Assembly (NCBI RefSeq): GCF_000317065.1
Contig: NC_019701.1
Coordinates: 186,001-250,000 of the forward strand
Length of the DNA stretch: 64,000 nucleotides
Source of the DNA: Pseudanabaena sp. PCC 7367
GTDB lineage: Bacteria; Cyanobacteriota; Cyanobacteriia; Pseudanabaenales; Pseudanabaenaceae
Direction: 5' to 3'
In this document: in pieces, positions 16,317-27,385 of the stretch
Position numbering within the stretch: the first letter of the stretch is position 1
How the letters are laid out: every line of letters begins with the position of its first letter
Made by a program: the position numbers and the translations under genes
The notes under the pieces: generated by a model
What the model was told of the DNA's origin: nothing
Seen by the model: only the letters and a program-made list of their open reading frames with translations
Databases searched by the model: none

Positions 16317-19300
16317 ATGCTCAATCTTCCGGGCTTTCGCATCTCCCACCAGGTTAGTCATAACTCTAAACGGGTTATTTTTCGTGGTGTGCGTACGATC
16401 GATAATCTGCCAGTTTTGCTGAAGTCCATCCCCGATGAATACCCCAGCCCCACCAAGATTTTAAGGCTCAAACATGAGAGTACGATCGCCCGCAACTTAA
16501 ATATTCCCGGCATTGTTAAAGCTCTGACTCTGATTAATAGCGCCCCAGCTCCCGTAATCGTGCTGGAAGATTTTGATGGCATCTTGCTCAAGGATTTACT
16601 CAGCGATCGGCGATTCACACTGCGTGAATTTCTCGAAATCATGATTCAGCTCACCGAAACCCTATCCGCCCTCCACCAGCAAAACATCATCCACCGCGAT
16701 CTCAATCCCTACAGCATTTTAATTAATCCAACCACTTTGCAGGTAAAGATTGTTAATTTCATGTGTGCGGCTTCCCAATTAGCAACACTCAATCAGGTGA
16801 TGCGCACCACCTCCTATGCGGATCTGCCGGATGGCAATCTGGCCTATGTCTCGCCGGAGCAAACTGGGCGCATGAATCGCAGTGTGGACTATCGCACTGA
16901 TTTTTATTCCCTGGGGATTACCTGTTATGAGTTGCTCACTGGACATCTTCCCTTTGATCAACTCGATGCCCTGGAACTGGTGCATTGCCACATTGCCAGA
17001 CAACCAGCCGATGTCCAAGAGGTCAATCCAGATATTCCTGTTGTGCTTTCAGACCTGGTAATGAAGCTGATGGCCAAAAATGCCGAAGAAAGGTATCAGA
17101 CCGCCTGGGGGCTCAAATCCGATCTGCAAGAATGCCTGCGTTTGTTGGTGGAAGACGGCGATCGCCCCTTCATTCCCACGTTCCCCTTGGCCGAGCATGA
17201 TCTAGCCAGCCATTTTCAGATCCCAGCCAAAGTCTATGGCCGCGATCGGCAACTGCAACAAATTGAAGCGGCGTTTGAGCGCACTAGCACAGGGGCAGCA
17301 GAGATGTTGTGGATATCTGGCCAGGCAGGTTTAGGCAAAACTACTTTGATCAAGGAGGCCTGTCAGTTTATTGCCCAACAGCGGGGCTATTTTATGCTGT
17401 GTAAGTTTGATCAATATCAACGTAATATCCCCTACGGCCGCTTGATCGCTGCTTTTAGTGAGTTTATTCGCACTATTTTGACCGAAACCGAAGCCCAATT
17501 GCAACGCTGGCGCGAGATTTTGTTAGAAAACCTGGCGGGGAATGGGCAGGTGATTGTGGACATTATGCCAGAGTTGGAAATTATTATTGGCAAGCAACCA
17601 TCCCTACCAGCCCTGGGTGCGATCGAATCGCAGAATCGGTTTAATCTGGTCTTCCAGAACTTTGCGCGGGCGTTTTGTCGGATTCACTATCCGCTGGCAA
17701 TTTTCTTTGATGGCTTGCAATGGGCTGACCCCACTACTTTGAATCTGCTAGAGCTGATCATGATGGATAATCAAATCCATTCTTTGCTACTGGTCGGTGC
17801 CTATAGACCCTCAAAGGTAACCTTGCATGAAGAGCAGTCTCCTAGCGTAAAGCCAGAAACTCCAACTAACTCAGCTAATCATAGCGATCGCCTCCTCTTG
17901 GCAACAATCGCCCGGATCGAAGCCATGCAGAGCCATCCGGTCAGTGCGATCGACCTGCCGGCTTGGCAACGGCAGCAAGTAGTTCAGCTTCTGGCAGATA
18001 CGCTGCATACTCAGGCTGAGAACGTGGAACCACTGGCAGAGGTAGTTCTAGCCAAAACCCTCGGCAATCCTCTGTTTGTGATTGAGTTTATTCAGCAACT
18101 GGCCGAGCAAAAAGTAATTCAGTTCAATGCCAAAAGCATTAGTTGGCGCTGGGATCTAAGTCAAGCTGAACGGCTGAGTATTACTGATAATGCCGTAGAT
18201 TTGATGGTGGCAAAGTTACAAAAGTTGCCCACTGCTACCCACGATCTTTTACAGGTGGCGGCCTGCGTTGGTGATGCGTTTGGAGCCAAGTTTCTGGGGA
18301 TGATCGTGGATTGCGACCCCGCCGCGATCGAAAATCAATTAATCCCTGCCACCAAGGCTGGTCTCTTGGTGCAATATTATTTAATTGAAACCAGTGATCA
18401 AAAGTCGCTCTCGTTTTTATTTGGCGAAGAAGTTGAATATCGATTTGCCCACGATCGGGTACAAAAAGCGGCCTATGCCCTGCTGGAAGATCAACGTCAG
18501 CAACAATTGCATCTCCAGATTGGCCGAGTAGCGCTGGCTAAATATGAACAGCACCCCACCAGTGCAAGCGAACAAATTTTTGATATTGTGGAGCAACTCA
18601 ATTTGGGGCAAGAGTTAGTTCACAATCGCCAGGAAAAACATCAATTGGCGCGTTTGAATTTGTTGGCTGGGCAACGGGCAAAGCAAGCCACCGCCTATGC
18701 CCTGGCGATCAATTATTTTCAAGTTGGTACTGATATTTTGTTGCATGATTGCTGGCAGACTGAGTATCAGCTTGCCTTTGAGCTATTCCGCGATCGGGCA
18801 GAGTGCGAATATTTATGTGGCAACTTTGCCGCAGCAACGGAATTTTTCCAACTGTGCCTGGAACATGCCCAAAATGTTCAAGATCGGATCGATATTTATA
18901 TCATCCAACTGGTGCTATGGATCAATCAAAACCGCAACCTGGAAGCGATCGACCTTGGCCGTGATGGTCTTCAACAATTAGGGCTTGAGCCGCTGCCCAG
19001 ACATCCCGATCGTGATTTGATTTTGCAGCGCGTCAACCAGATCAAAGCTCAAATTAAGCTGACCCTGAGTAGCCATAACCTGGCGCAAATTGAAAACCTG
19101 GTGGACTTGCCCAATATGCAATCGCCAACCCTGCAACAGGCGATGAAGCTGATGCAATATATGGCAGCGGCAGCAATCCGGTGCGATCGCAGTTTTTATA
19201 TTCTAGTGATCCTGGCAATGGTGCAGCTTTCGTTGGAGCATGGCAACTGTGGCACTTCGGTCTATGCCTACTCCGCCTATGGTTCAATTTTAGGGGCTGG

Positions 19301-22154
19301 GTTTAATGAATATGAAAATGGCCATCAATTTGGCAAGGCTGCTCTGGCATTAAGTGATAAGTTTTCCACCCTGGCCGGGATCAGTCATTTCAGCTATGGT
19401 GGCTTCATTGGTCATTGGCGACGACCCTTCAGTGAATGCCTACAATATCTAATCCATGCCTTCCAACTTTGCGCCGCTAGTGGTGAGCTGCTATATGCCG
19501 TATATACGCTGGTTTTGATCGCCGAGACAGCGATCATCAGCGGTACGTCCCTGGGCAATGCCTTTAATGAGGTGATGCGCTGTAAACAATTGGCTCAGCA
19601 ACGGCAGTATGAAGCGATCGTCAATAATGCCCTGGTGATGCAACAATATGTGCTTTGCTTACAGGGGCAAACCGATAGTGTCACTGACTTTAGCGATCGC
19701 CATATGGATGAAGCTAGTCTGTTCGATCGCTTACATCACTCTGGCCAGGCCGATAGTGCCCTCAGCCGCTACTACATCTACAAAGCCCAGTTACATTATT
19801 TATTTGAACAATATGATCATGCCCTAGAGTGGATTATCAAATCTCGCCAAATTATTGATATTCACTTTGGCGTGGCGATCTTTGCCGAGCATTTTTTCTA
19901 TGAATCGTTGATTTTAGCGGCGATCTATGACTCAGCCGAGCTAGACGAGCGCCGTGATTATTCCCGCTTGCTCAAACACAATGAACGCCGGTTGGCACGC
20001 TGGTCTCAGAACTGTCCGGCTAATTTTCGAGCCAAGCATTTATTATTAAAGGCAGAAATTGCCCGCATTTGTAATCGACAACTGCTGGCGATCAACCTCT
20101 ATGACGAAGCGATCGCCGTCGCCAAGCAATATAAATTTATCCAGATCGAAGCCCTGGGACTAGAACTGGCGGCCAAGTTCTGGCTAGCTCAACAAAAATT
20201 TGACTTTGCCCAACTCCTGTTTAAAAAAGCCTATTACACCTATCAAATATGGGGTGCAGCCGCCAAAGTTAGCCACTTGGAAACTGCCTATGCCCAAATG
20301 CTGGCCACCACCTTTCGTCAGGCTAGTAAGGAGAGCACCGATTACGGTCATGGCTCGCTGGATATTGCCACCGTGGTTAAGGCGGCTCAGACGATCTCCA
20401 GTGAGATTGTGGTGGATAAGCTACTGGCAAAACTGATGGTAATTATGCTGGAAACAGCCGGGGCAAGTAGAGGTTGTCTAGTATTGTTGCGCCAGCAGAG
20501 TTTGTATATTGAAGCCGAGGCGATCGTCAATCAGCCTGAGGTGGCGCGACCATCAATCCCAGTGGCCGAGAGTGATTATTTACCGCTGAGCATCATTAAC
20601 TATGTAGCCAGGGTAAAAGAACCAGTTTTGTTGGATAATGCGCTCCAGCTAGGTCGATTCACCCAAGACCCGCAGGTGCAGGCTCAACAGATGCAATCGG
20701 TGTTGTGTTTGCCAATTATCAACCAAGGCAAGTTTTTGGGCTTGCTATATTTAGACAATAATCTGGTGGTGGCAGCCTTTACGCCAGAGCGACGCGAGGT
20801 ATTGCAAATTCTCTGTGCCCAGGTGGCGATCTCCCTGGAAAATGCCAAGCTGTACGAAGAACAGGGCAATTATTCGCGGTTGTTGGAACAAACCGTGGCT
20901 GAGCGCACCAAAGAACTAGAACAAGAAATCCATGAACGCAAGCGAGCCGAAACCGCACTGCAAGCCTCGGAGGCAGAACTAAGAGCCCTGTTTGCCGCGA
21001 TGACCGATGTCATTTTTGTCACCGATGCAAATGGCAATTTTATTCGGATCGCCCCTACCAATCCGAAGTACCCTTCGCGCCGTCTGGATGAGATTGTCGG
21101 CCAAAACATGAGCGAATTTTTCCCCGATCGCCAAGCCCTTAAATTTCGCACCAGGATTCAACAAACCCTGAATAGCCAAGCGACTCAGAACATAGAATAT
21201 GAGATGAACCTGGAGGGGCGAAAAGTCTGGTTTGCGGCCATTCTCTCACCCATTTCGCGCACTGAGGTAATTTGGGTGGCCCGTGATATCACCGATCGCA
21301 AACTTTCTGAGCAAGCCTTGCAAGAGAGTATGGCCAGGTTGGAGAGCGCTAACCAGGAAATTACCTTGCTGAGCGAACAGCTCAAGGCTGAGAATCTGCG
21401 TATGAATGCGGAGCTAAACATCACTCGTCAACTGCAACAAATGATGTTGCCCAAGGAAGCGGAACTCAGGCAAATTCCAGGGTTGGATATTGCTGGATTT
21501 ATGGAGCCGGCCCAGGAAGTAGGGGGCGATTACTATGATGTGCTCAGCCATAATGGACGGGTCAAAATTGGCATTGGTGATGTGACTGGCCACGGGTTGG
21601 AAAGTGGCATGTTGATGGTGATGGTGCAAACGGCAGTACGCACTTTGCTCTTGGATGAGCAAACTGATGGCAATCGCTTCCTTAATGCAATCAATAAGGC
21701 GATTTACCATAACGTACAACGGATGAATTCAGACAAGAATTTAACCCTGGCCTTACTAGACTATGAGGTGGTGCCGCAGGGAGGACGCTTGCAGATGTAT
21801 GGTCAGCATGAAGAGGCGATCGTGGTGCGAGAGGGTGGCCAAATTGAACGCATTGATACGATCGATTTGGGATTCCCGATCGGCCTGGAACCAGACATTG
21901 CTGAATTTGTTGGCCAAACTGGAATTGATTTAGCCCCAGGGGACTCGGTGGTGCTCTATACCGATGGCATTACGGAAGCCGAAAACCCCGCCCATCAGCA
22001 ATATGGGATTGAACGTTTGTGTGAAATGGTGCGGCAAAACTGGCATCAAAGTGCCGATCGGATGCGAGAGCTAGTGATCGAGGATGTGCGCCGCCACATT
22101 GGTACTCAGCGGGTTTTTGATGACTTCACCCTGCTGGTGCTCAAGCAAAAGTGA
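16317..22154 (+). CDS. Giant signalling protein: kinase-like, AAA ATPase, GAF, PAS, PP2C (SpoIIE)
   Basis: A 1945-residue protein. Domains in order: Ser/Thr kinase-like (about 8-270), AAA/PredATP ATPase (about 310-600; Walker A GQAGLGKTT near 335, Walker B LAIFFDGLQW near 460), a long helical TPR-like region (about 680-1330), GAF (about 1360-1510), a coiled coil (about 1515-1550), PAS (about 1550-1660) and a SpoIIE/RsbU-type PP2C phosphatase (about 1705-1945; GGDYYD, GDVTGHG and YTDGITEAEN). Related cyanobacterial proteins usually end in a histidine kinase; this one ends in a phosphatase, so its likely output is dephosphorylation of a STAS-type partner. The kinase head keeps Lys36 and HRD (126-128), but the metal-binding Asn is Ser133 and DFG reads NFM (147-149), predicting a pseudokinase. 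It stands alone in its transcription unit. Confidence 0.88.
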   Translation: MLNLPGFRISHQVSHNSKRVIFRGVRTIDNLPVLLKSIPDEYPSPTKILRLKHESTIARNLNIPGIVKALTLINSAPAPVIVLEDFDGILLKDLLSDRRFTLREFLEIMIQLTETLSALHQQNIIHRDLNPYSILINPTTLQVKIVNFMCAASQLATLNQVMRTTSYADLPDGNLAYVSPEQTGRMNRSVDYRTDFYSLGITCYELLTGHLPFDQLDALELVHCHIARQPADVQEVNPDIPVVLSDLVMKLMAKNAEERYQTAWGLKSDLQECLRLLVEDGDRPFIPTFPLAEHDLASHFQIPAKVYGRDRQLQQIEAAFERTSTGAAEMLWISGQAGLGKTTLIKEACQFIAQQRGYFMLCKFDQYQRNIPYGRLIAAFSEFIRTILTETEAQLQRWREILLENLAGNGQVIVDIMPELEIIIGKQPSLPALGAIESQNRFNLVFQNFARAFCRIHYPLAIFFDGLQWADPTTLNLLELIMMDNQIHSLLLVGAYRPSKVTLHEEQSPSVKPETPTNSANHSDRLLLATIARIEAMQSHPVSAIDLPAWQRQQVVQLLADTLHTQAENVEPLAEVVLAKTLGNPLFVIEFIQQLAEQKVIQFNAKSISWRWDLSQAERLSITDNAVDLMVAKLQKLPTATHDLLQVAACVGDAFGAKFLGMIVDCDPAAIENQLIPATKAGLLVQYYLIETSDQKSLSFLFGEEVEYRFAHDRVQKAAYALLEDQRQQQLHLQIGRVALAKYEQHPTSASEQIFDIVEQLNLGQELVHNRQEKHQLARLNLLAGQRAKQATAYALAINYFQVGTDILLHDCWQTEYQLAFELFRDRAECEYLCGNFAAATEFFQLCLEHAQNVQDRIDIYIIQLVLWINQNRNLEAIDLGRDGLQQLGLEPLPRHPDRDLILQRVNQIKAQIKLTLSSHNLAQIENLVDLPNMQSPTLQQAMKLMQYMAAAAIRCDRSFYILVILAMVQLSLEHGNCGTSVYAYSAYGSILGAGFNEYENGHQFGKAALALSDKFSTLAGISHFSYGGFIGHWRRPFSECLQYLIHAFQLCAASGELLYAVYTLVLIAETAIISGTSLGNAFNEVMRCKQLAQQRQYEAIVNNALVMQQYVLCLQGQTDSVTDFSDRHMDEASLFDRLHHSGQADSALSRYYIYKAQLHYLFEQYDHALEWIIKSRQIIDIHFGVAIFAEHFFYESLILAAIYDSAELDERRDYSRLLKHNERRLARWSQNCPANFRAKHLLLKAEIARICNRQLLAINLYDEAIAVAKQYKFIQIEALGLELAAKFWLAQQKFDFAQLLFKKAYYTYQIWGAAAKVSHLETAYAQMLATTFRQASKESTDYGHGSLDIATVVKAAQTISSEIVVDKLLAKLMVIMLETAGASRGCLVLLRQQSLYIEAEAIVNQPEVARPSIPVAESDYLPLSIINYVARVKEPVLLDNALQLGRFTQDPQVQAQQMQSVLCLPIINQGKFLGLLYLDNNLVVAAFTPERREVLQILCAQVAISLENAKLYEEQGNYSRLLEQTVAERTKELEQEIHERKRAETALQASEAELRALFAAMTDVIFVTDANGNFIRIAPTNPKYPSRRLDEIVGQNMSEFFPDRQALKFRTRIQQTLNSQATQNIEYEMNLEGRKVWFAAILSPISRTEVIWVARDITDRKLSEQALQESMARLESANQEITLLSEQLKAENLRMNAELNITRQLQQMMLPKEAELRQIPGLDIAGFMEPAQEVGGDYYDVLSHNGRVKIGIGDVTGHGLESGMLMVMVQTAVRTLLLDEQTDGNRFLNAINKAIYHNVQRMNSDKNLTLALLDYEVVPQGGRLQMYGQHEEAIVVREGGQIERIDTIDLGFPIGLEPDIAEFVGQTGIDLAPGDSVVLYTDGITEAENPAHQQYGIERLCEMVRQNWHQSADRMRELVIEDVRRHIGTQRVFDDFTLLVLKQK

Positions 22155-22691
22155 GCTTATGATTACTTGGCAAGCAAACATGAATGACTAGCTCACCAAT
22201 TCTCATATTTAATAATCTTGGTGCAAGATCTTCAGTTTATGACTTTAATTTAATCAAGAGTGATTAGGTTCTATTAAATCCATTCATATTCCTGATCGAG
22301 GAACGGCTCTAATTTAATCATCTCTCATGATTTGGCGATGGCTGTAGCCTCAGAAATGGGAACGAGAAAGAACACAGCAAAAGAAGATACTCACAATTTC
22401 GATCGCCTCATTATATTTAGCAGTTCACTATCAGAATTTTTAAATTGTTAAACATAGTTAAGTAACCTGATAACTCAAGCCTAAATTTATAATTTTATTG
22501 ATAGCTGAGCCATAACTAACGGCATTAATGGGTAGAATTGAATCAATATCACGATCGGCGAATAAATCTATGGTGAGAATAATCACATCCACAAAGATAT
22601 TCTCATCACAGGTAAATGCGATCGCAGGGTGGACACTAAAAAAGCATTACAAAAACCTTAGATGTACTTTACCTGGACAGAGTTTTAAACT
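22155..22691. other. Intergenic region upstream of the first beta-helix/RTX gene
   Basis: About 540 AT-rich bases. One plus-strand open frame overlaps the start of the downstream gene in another frame and is not convincing. No structured RNA or clear terminator was seen. Confidence 0.45.
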
Positions 22692-25031
22692 ATGGCAATT
22701 ATTAATGTTGACATCACTACCGATGAAAATGATGGCATTGGTGTTGGTGCAGGAACTAGCTTGCGCGAAGCAATTATTGAGGCGAATACCAATGTAGATG
22801 CGATCGATACGATCAATCTGGTTGGTGGTCTCACCTATAACCTGACGCTTTCAGGGGCGAATGAAGAAGCGGCAGCCTTCGGTGACCTGGATATCCTCAA
22901 CAACAACAATATTACAATTCAAGCATTGGGCGGTGGGAATGCCACGATCGATGCTAGCACTTTAGCAGCCGGCGATCGGATTTTTGATATCGTCAGCAGT
23001 GGTGTTACTTTAAACTTGCTTAACCTCGATCTCACTGGTGGTGATGTCAGTGGTGATGGTGGGGCAATTCGGATCAGTTTTAGCGCTGATGCCACGCTCA
23101 ATATCACCGACAGTAATATCACTGGTAATACGGCGAGTAGTGATGGTGGTGGTATTCAGACTTATAACAACGACTTTATTAATATTAGCGGCACCACAAT
23201 CAGTGGCAACAGTGCCGGCACCTCTGGCGGTGGACTTCAGGCTCAGGATAATAACAGTGTCACGATCGATGACAGTGTAATTTCTAACAATAATGTTGGT
23301 TTTTCCTCCGGTGGTGGCCTCTTTTTTGATGATAATAATACCGTCACGATCACAGACACCACGGTTTCTGGGAACAGCGCTGTTGAGGATGGGGGCGGTA
23401 TTTTATTCGACCAGAACAACATCGTAAGCATTACCAGCACCACTGTTTCCAATAACACTATTTCTGGTGGTAGCATTGGCTCTAATGGTGGTGGCATTTT
23501 TGTGGGTGGAGGGATCAATAGCGATATTGAGATTTCCAATTCCACGATCAGTAGTAATACTGCTGATGAGGATGGCGGTGGGATCTTTTTTGCCGCTAAT
23601 GCCAGTGAAGGTTCACCGCCGATCAATATCAGTAATTCCACGATCGCCCTTAACCTTGCTCTGGCTGGTGGTGGGGTTTTTATTGGTGCAGGCGATACCA
23701 ATGTGCAATTCGACAATACGATCGTTGCCACGAATAATGCTGCTGAAGGTTCCGATATTTTTGATAGTGGTGCCACTGTCACCAGTAATGGCTTCAACCT
23801 AATTGGTGACAACACCAGTGTCGGAGCTACTTTCCCGGCTGGCAATCCCAATGGCAATAACGACATTGTGGGTACTAATGCTGTACCGATCGATCCGTTG
23901 CTTGGCCCCTTGCAAAACAATGGCGGTCTAACTGAAACCCATGAGCTATTGGCTGGCAGTCCCGCGATCGATGCTGGTGATCCTGGCTTTACTGCTCCGC
24001 CTGACTTCGATCAACGTGGTGCCGGGTTCGATCGGATCGTCAATGGCATTGTGGATATTGGTGCCTTTGAATCTGGTAATAATGGTGGTGGTGAAATTGA
24101 CCTCAGTGTAATTAAAACCCCTGCCCCTGGCGCTGATCTGACTCCGTTACCCGGCGCGCAAATTACCTACAACATTGAGGTTGCCAATGTCGGTGATGCG
24201 AATGCTGAAAATGCATCAATTTCTGATATCTTCCCTGCTGAATTGTCCGGAGTGGAATGGTCATTCACTGACAGCGAAGGCACTCCGTTTGAGGGGAATG
24301 GCGATCTGAATGTTGATGGCGTAGTAATCAATGGTGGCGATACGGTTACGATTACTGCCACTGGCCATGTTGATTGCGATTTAACCGATGGCACAATCAC
24401 CAATACGGCTAACGTCTCGGTGGTGGGCGATGTAGAGGAAGCTAATCTGGCCAATAATACTGATACCGATAGCAGCTTTAGCCTTGCCGCGAACTCACCT
24501 GGAGTGGTTAACTTTGGCAATAGTTTCTTTGGTACTCCCAATAGTGACGTGATTATCGGCAATGCCAATAACAACAACATTAATGGTAATGCTGGGGACG
24601 ATCGCCTATTTGGTAGTGCTGGTATCGATCGCATCAATGGGCAAGCTGGCAATGACCTGGTTGTTGGTGGTTCTGGGAACGACTTCCTCAATGGTGGCAC
24701 AGGCGATGATACGCTTGATGGCGCTTGCACCACCTTGGGCGTTGGTCAGATCGATCGGCTCACTGGTGGCGGTGGCGATGGTATGGATACCTTTATTTTG
24801 GGGAATGAACTAGGTGCATTCTACGTGGGTAATGGTAATGCTGACTTTGCTTACCTGACTGACTTTGCCACTGGCATGGATACGATCCAGTTGGCTGGGG
24901 CACTAGAAGACTACACCTTTATGCAAACCACTGTGAATAATATTTCTGGGCAAGGCATCTTCCAGGGTGGCGATCTGGTGGCGATCCTGCAGCAATCTAG
25001 TGCAGCGCCTGGGGATTTTGTATTTGTTTAG
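22692..25031 (+). CDS. Beta-helix, DUF11-like and RTX secreted protein (paralogue 1)
   Basis: A 779-residue Gly/Asn/Asp-rich protein. Residues 1-400 form a right-handed beta-helix of about 25-residue repeats (GGGI-F/Y-x-D-N-T-V-x-I-T-x-S-x-SGN). Next come a segment resembling choice-of-anchor Q ([18 protein letters not shown], about 400-455), a DUF11-like adhesin domain (about 470-590; [11 protein letters not shown] to NTDTDS) and RTX nonapeptides GGxGxDxLx (about 610-690) that should bind calcium. The end, [14 protein letters not shown] to FVFV, resembles a type I secretion C-terminus. No Sec signal peptide is present, as expected for RTX export through a HlyB/HlyD/TolC-type channel, none of which is encoded here. 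A surface or extracellular matrix protein is likely. The neighbouring paralogue lacks the DUF11-like domain. Confidence 0.85.
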   Translation: MAIINVDITTDENDGIGVGAGTSLREAIIEANTNVDAIDTINLVGGLTYNLTLSGANEEAAAFGDLDILNNNNITIQALGGGNATIDASTLAAGDRIFDIVSSGVTLNLLNLDLTGGDVSGDGGAIRISFSADATLNITDSNITGNTASSDGGGIQTYNNDFINISGTTISGNSAGTSGGGLQAQDNNSVTIDDSVISNNNVGFSSGGGLFFDDNNTVTITDTTVSGNSAVEDGGGILFDQNNIVSITSTTVSNNTISGGSIGSNGGGIFVGGGINSDIEISNSTISSNTADEDGGGIFFAANASEGSPPINISNSTIALNLALAGGGVFIGAGDTNVQFDNTIVATNNAAEGSDIFDSGATVTSNGFNLIGDNTSVGATFPAGNPNGNNDIVGTNAVPIDPLLGPLQNNGGLTETHELLAGSPAIDAGDPGFTAPPDFDQRGAGFDRIVNGIVDIGAFESGNNGGGEIDLSVIKTPAPGADLTPLPGAQITYNIEVANVGDANAENASISDIFPAELSGVEWSFTDSEGTPFEGNGDLNVDGVVINGGDTVTITATGHVDCDLTDGTITNTANVSVVGDVEEANLANNTDTDSSFSLAANSPGVVNFGNSFFGTPNSDVIIGNANNNNINGNAGDDRLFGSAGIDRINGQAGNDLVVGGSGNDFLNGGTGDDTLDGACTTLGVGQIDRLTGGGGDGMDTFILGNELGAFYVGNGNADFAYLTDFATGMDTIQLAGALEDYTFMQTTVNNISGQGIFQGGDLVAILQQSSAAPGDFVFV

Positions 25032-25053
25032 CTAAGTTAGCCAGCTAACGGTC

Positions 25054-25082
25054 AAAGTTAATAATCTAAAACATGGCGATCG
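25054..25082. repeat. Downstream direct repeat, copy 1
   Basis: These 29 bases, starting 23 bases past the stop codon, are identical to 27357-27385 past the stop of the paralogue. A further 17-nt identity follows (25107-25123 with 27399-27415). The tandem duplication therefore included the 3' flank. Confidence 0.85.
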
Positions 25083-25122
25083 TTTTTCTACTTAATTTCT
25101 ATGTAGGCAGAGGGGCGATCGC
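25076..25122 (+). terminator. HIP1-based hairpin after paralogue 1
   Basis: GCGATCG (25076-25082) and CGATCGC (25116-25122) can pair as the base of a hairpin, with CTAC and GTAG pairing inside. No T-tract follows, so termination would be weaker than at the matching site after paralogue 2. Confidence 0.4.
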
Positions 25123-25267
25123 TCAACTAATCTAGATTGCTGAATAGGTTTAGATCGGGGAGGTGGAAATTTAAGATTGTGATCAAAATGTTCTAATATG
25201 TGATTTTTAGTCTTAGTATTGTATTGCTTTTAAACATTTATCCTTGATAGTGAGGAGCTTTAACTGA

Positions 25268-27337
25268 ATGGCGGTAATTAACGTTACAACGACGCTGGAT
25301 GAAAATGATGGCGGCCTTGGTCTTGGCGCTGGTGATAGTTTGCGCGAAGCGATCATTGAAGCGAACACTAATGCCGACGCGGTCGATACGATCGTCCTGG
25401 TCAGTGGTCTTACCTATACTCTGACCATTGCTGGCGTTGGTGAAGACTTGGCCGCAACTGGCGATCTCGATATTAATTCAGTTGTGGCTAATGCCAACAT
25501 CACAATCGAGACCGATGGCGCTGCACAAGCCACGATCGATGCTGCTGGCTTAGATCGGGTGTTTGATGTGCGTAATGGCGATGCCACGGTTAACTTCATT
25601 GGCCTGACCATTACTGGTGGTGATGTAGCAGCCCGTGGTGGTGGGGTGCGACTGGTCAATAATGCCACCTTGAATGTGACCGACAGCACGGTTACTGGTA
25701 ACACCGCTGGTGATGGTGGTGGAATCGGTGGCCGCAACGGCAACATCATCACGATTACTAATTCAGAGATTTCTGGTAATACTGCCGATGATGGTGGTGG
25801 AATTTATGTCTACGATACCAGTGGCATGAATCCCGCGCCCAGCCTGACTATCACTGGCAGTGTGATCAGTGGTAACACTGCCACTAATGATGGTGGTGGA
25901 ATTTATGTTTATGAAGACCACACCGTAACAATCACTAATTCGCAGATTACTGGTAACAGTGCTGGCGATGAAGGTGGTGGGTTCTACACCGATGACTATA
26001 ACACTGTCACGATTACCAACAGTACATTCAGTGGTAACACTGCCAATGATGATGGTGGTGGTGCCCATTTTGAAGATGAAAATACTGTCTCGATTACTAC
26101 CAGTACATTCAGTGGTAATTATGCCAATGATAATGGTGGTGGGATTTATTTTGAAGACGATAACAATTTCACGATCGACAGCAGCACGATCGACACCAAC
26201 ACTGCCGATGATGGTGGTGGCATCTACTTTGATGATGGCAATACGGCCACAATTGTGCAGAGCACGATCAGTGGCAACAGCGCTCTCCAGATGGGTGGTG
26301 GTATTTACATCGAAGATGCAGATAACAACGATATTACAGTCAGCCACAGCACGATCGCCTTTAACACTGCAACCACTGGTGGCGGCGGTATCTTTATCGA
26401 TCCTGGTAATGCCACACTGACGATCGACAACACGATCGTGGCTGCAAACGTTGATCCGGCTACTCCAGATATCGACAACGGCGGTACGATCGTTACCAAT
26501 GGCTTTAACATCATTGGTGATAACACCGGTGCAGTGGCCGACTTCCCGGCTGGCATTCCCAACGCCAATGATGACTTTGTGGGCACGGCAATGGACCCGA
26601 TCGATCCGGGCTTGGCTCCCCTGGCCGACAATGGTGGCCCGACTCAAACCCATGCCCTTGGTGATGGCTGTAGCTTAGCGATCAACAATGGTGATCCTAA
26701 CTTTGTGGCTCCGCCTGACTTCGACCAGCGTGGTATGGGTTTCGATCGCGTCTTTGGTGGCCGGATTGATATTGGTGCATTTGAATTGCAAAACTCCGCT
26801 GGCGTTCTGGTCTTTGGTAATACTTCCTTTGGCACGCCCGGCTCTGACACGATCGTCGGTGATGCCAATAACAACACCCTCAATGGCAACGGTGGTGATG
26901 ACAGCCTGTTCGGCAGTGATGGCATCGATCGGGTCAATGGCGGTTTAGGTAATGACTTCCTTGGTGGTGGCCTGGGCAATGACTTCCTCAACGGTGGGGC
27001 AGGCAACGACACAATGGATGGCGCTTGCGGCGGCACTGGCACTGGAGAATTCGATCGCCTCACTGGTGGTGGCGGTGCTGGTGCAGATACGTTTATCCTC
27101 GGCGCTAGCTTTGGTTCGTACTATCTCGGTAACGGTGATGCTGACTTTGCCTACATCAGCGATTTCAACTCTGGTGTGGATACGATCGTGCTGAATGGTG
27201 TGTTGGCCGACTACACGTTTGTGCCGAATACCACGGTAAATAATCTCACTGGTCAGGGCATCTTCAACGGTGGCGATCTGGTGGCGATCGTGCAGCAGCA
27301 GATGATTAACACCGTCACTGATTTGGTGTTTGTCTAA
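25268..27337 (+). CDS. Beta-helix and RTX secreted protein (paralogue 2)
   Basis: A 689-residue paralogue of the preceding gene. The N-terminus ([24 protein letters not shown]), the beta-helix repeats (about residues 100-420, many GGGIYF/VxDDNT units), the choice-of-anchor Q-like segment (GGPTQTHALGDGCSLAINNGD), the RTX block (about 525-590) and the C-terminus (GQGIFNGGDLVAIVQQ to LVFV) all correspond. The DUF11-like domain of copy 1 is missing here, so it was gained or lost after duplication. The start ATG has a GAGGAG Shine-Dalgarno 10 bases upstream. No signal peptide; type I export is expected. A large extracellular calcium-binding protein is likely; its partner is unknown. Confidence 0.85.
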   Translation: MAVINVTTTLDENDGGLGLGAGDSLREAIIEANTNADAVDTIVLVSGLTYTLTIAGVGEDLAATGDLDINSVVANANITIETDGAAQATIDAAGLDRVFDVRNGDATVNFIGLTITGGDVAARGGGVRLVNNATLNVTDSTVTGNTAGDGGGIGGRNGNIITITNSEISGNTADDGGGIYVYDTSGMNPAPSLTITGSVISGNTATNDGGGIYVYEDHTVTITNSQITGNSAGDEGGGFYTDDYNTVTITNSTFSGNTANDDGGGAHFEDENTVSITTSTFSGNYANDNGGGIYFEDDNNFTIDSSTIDTNTADDGGGIYFDDGNTATIVQSTISGNSALQMGGGIYIEDADNNDITVSHSTIAFNTATTGGGGIFIDPGNATLTIDNTIVAANVDPATPDIDNGGTIVTNGFNIIGDNTGAVADFPAGIPNANDDFVGTAMDPIDPGLAPLADNGGPTQTHALGDGCSLAINNGDPNFVAPPDFDQRGMGFDRVFGGRIDIGAFELQNSAGVLVFGNTSFGTPGSDTIVGDANNNTLNGNGGDDSLFGSDGIDRVNGGLGNDFLGGGLGNDFLNGGAGNDTMDGACGGTGTGEFDRLTGGGGAGADTFILGASFGSYYLGNGDADFAYISDFNSGVDTIVLNGVLADYTFVPNTTVNNLTGQGIFNGGDLVAIVQQQMINTVTDLVFV

Positions 27338-27356
27338 GTCTAGTCAGCTTGCTGGA

Positions 27357-27385
27357 AAAGTTAATAATCTAAAACATGGCGATCG
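27357..27385. repeat. Downstream direct repeat, copy 2
   Basis: Identical over 29 bases to 25054-25082, in the same place relative to the paralogous stop codon. Confidence 0.85.

Noticed and set aside
23243-23920. 225-codon minus-strand frame with many Pro, Ser and Leu
   Set aside because: Antisense to the beta-helix repeats; its low-complexity sequence follows from the repeated coding strand.
25763-26653. 296-codon minus-strand frame
   Set aside because: Long only because the repeat on the other strand lacks antisense stops; the protein is repetitive and matches nothing.
22692-27337. RTX paralogues considered as contact-dependent toxins
   Set aside because: No toxin domain, no immunity gene and no two-partner secretion signal; the architecture fits a structural secreted protein.
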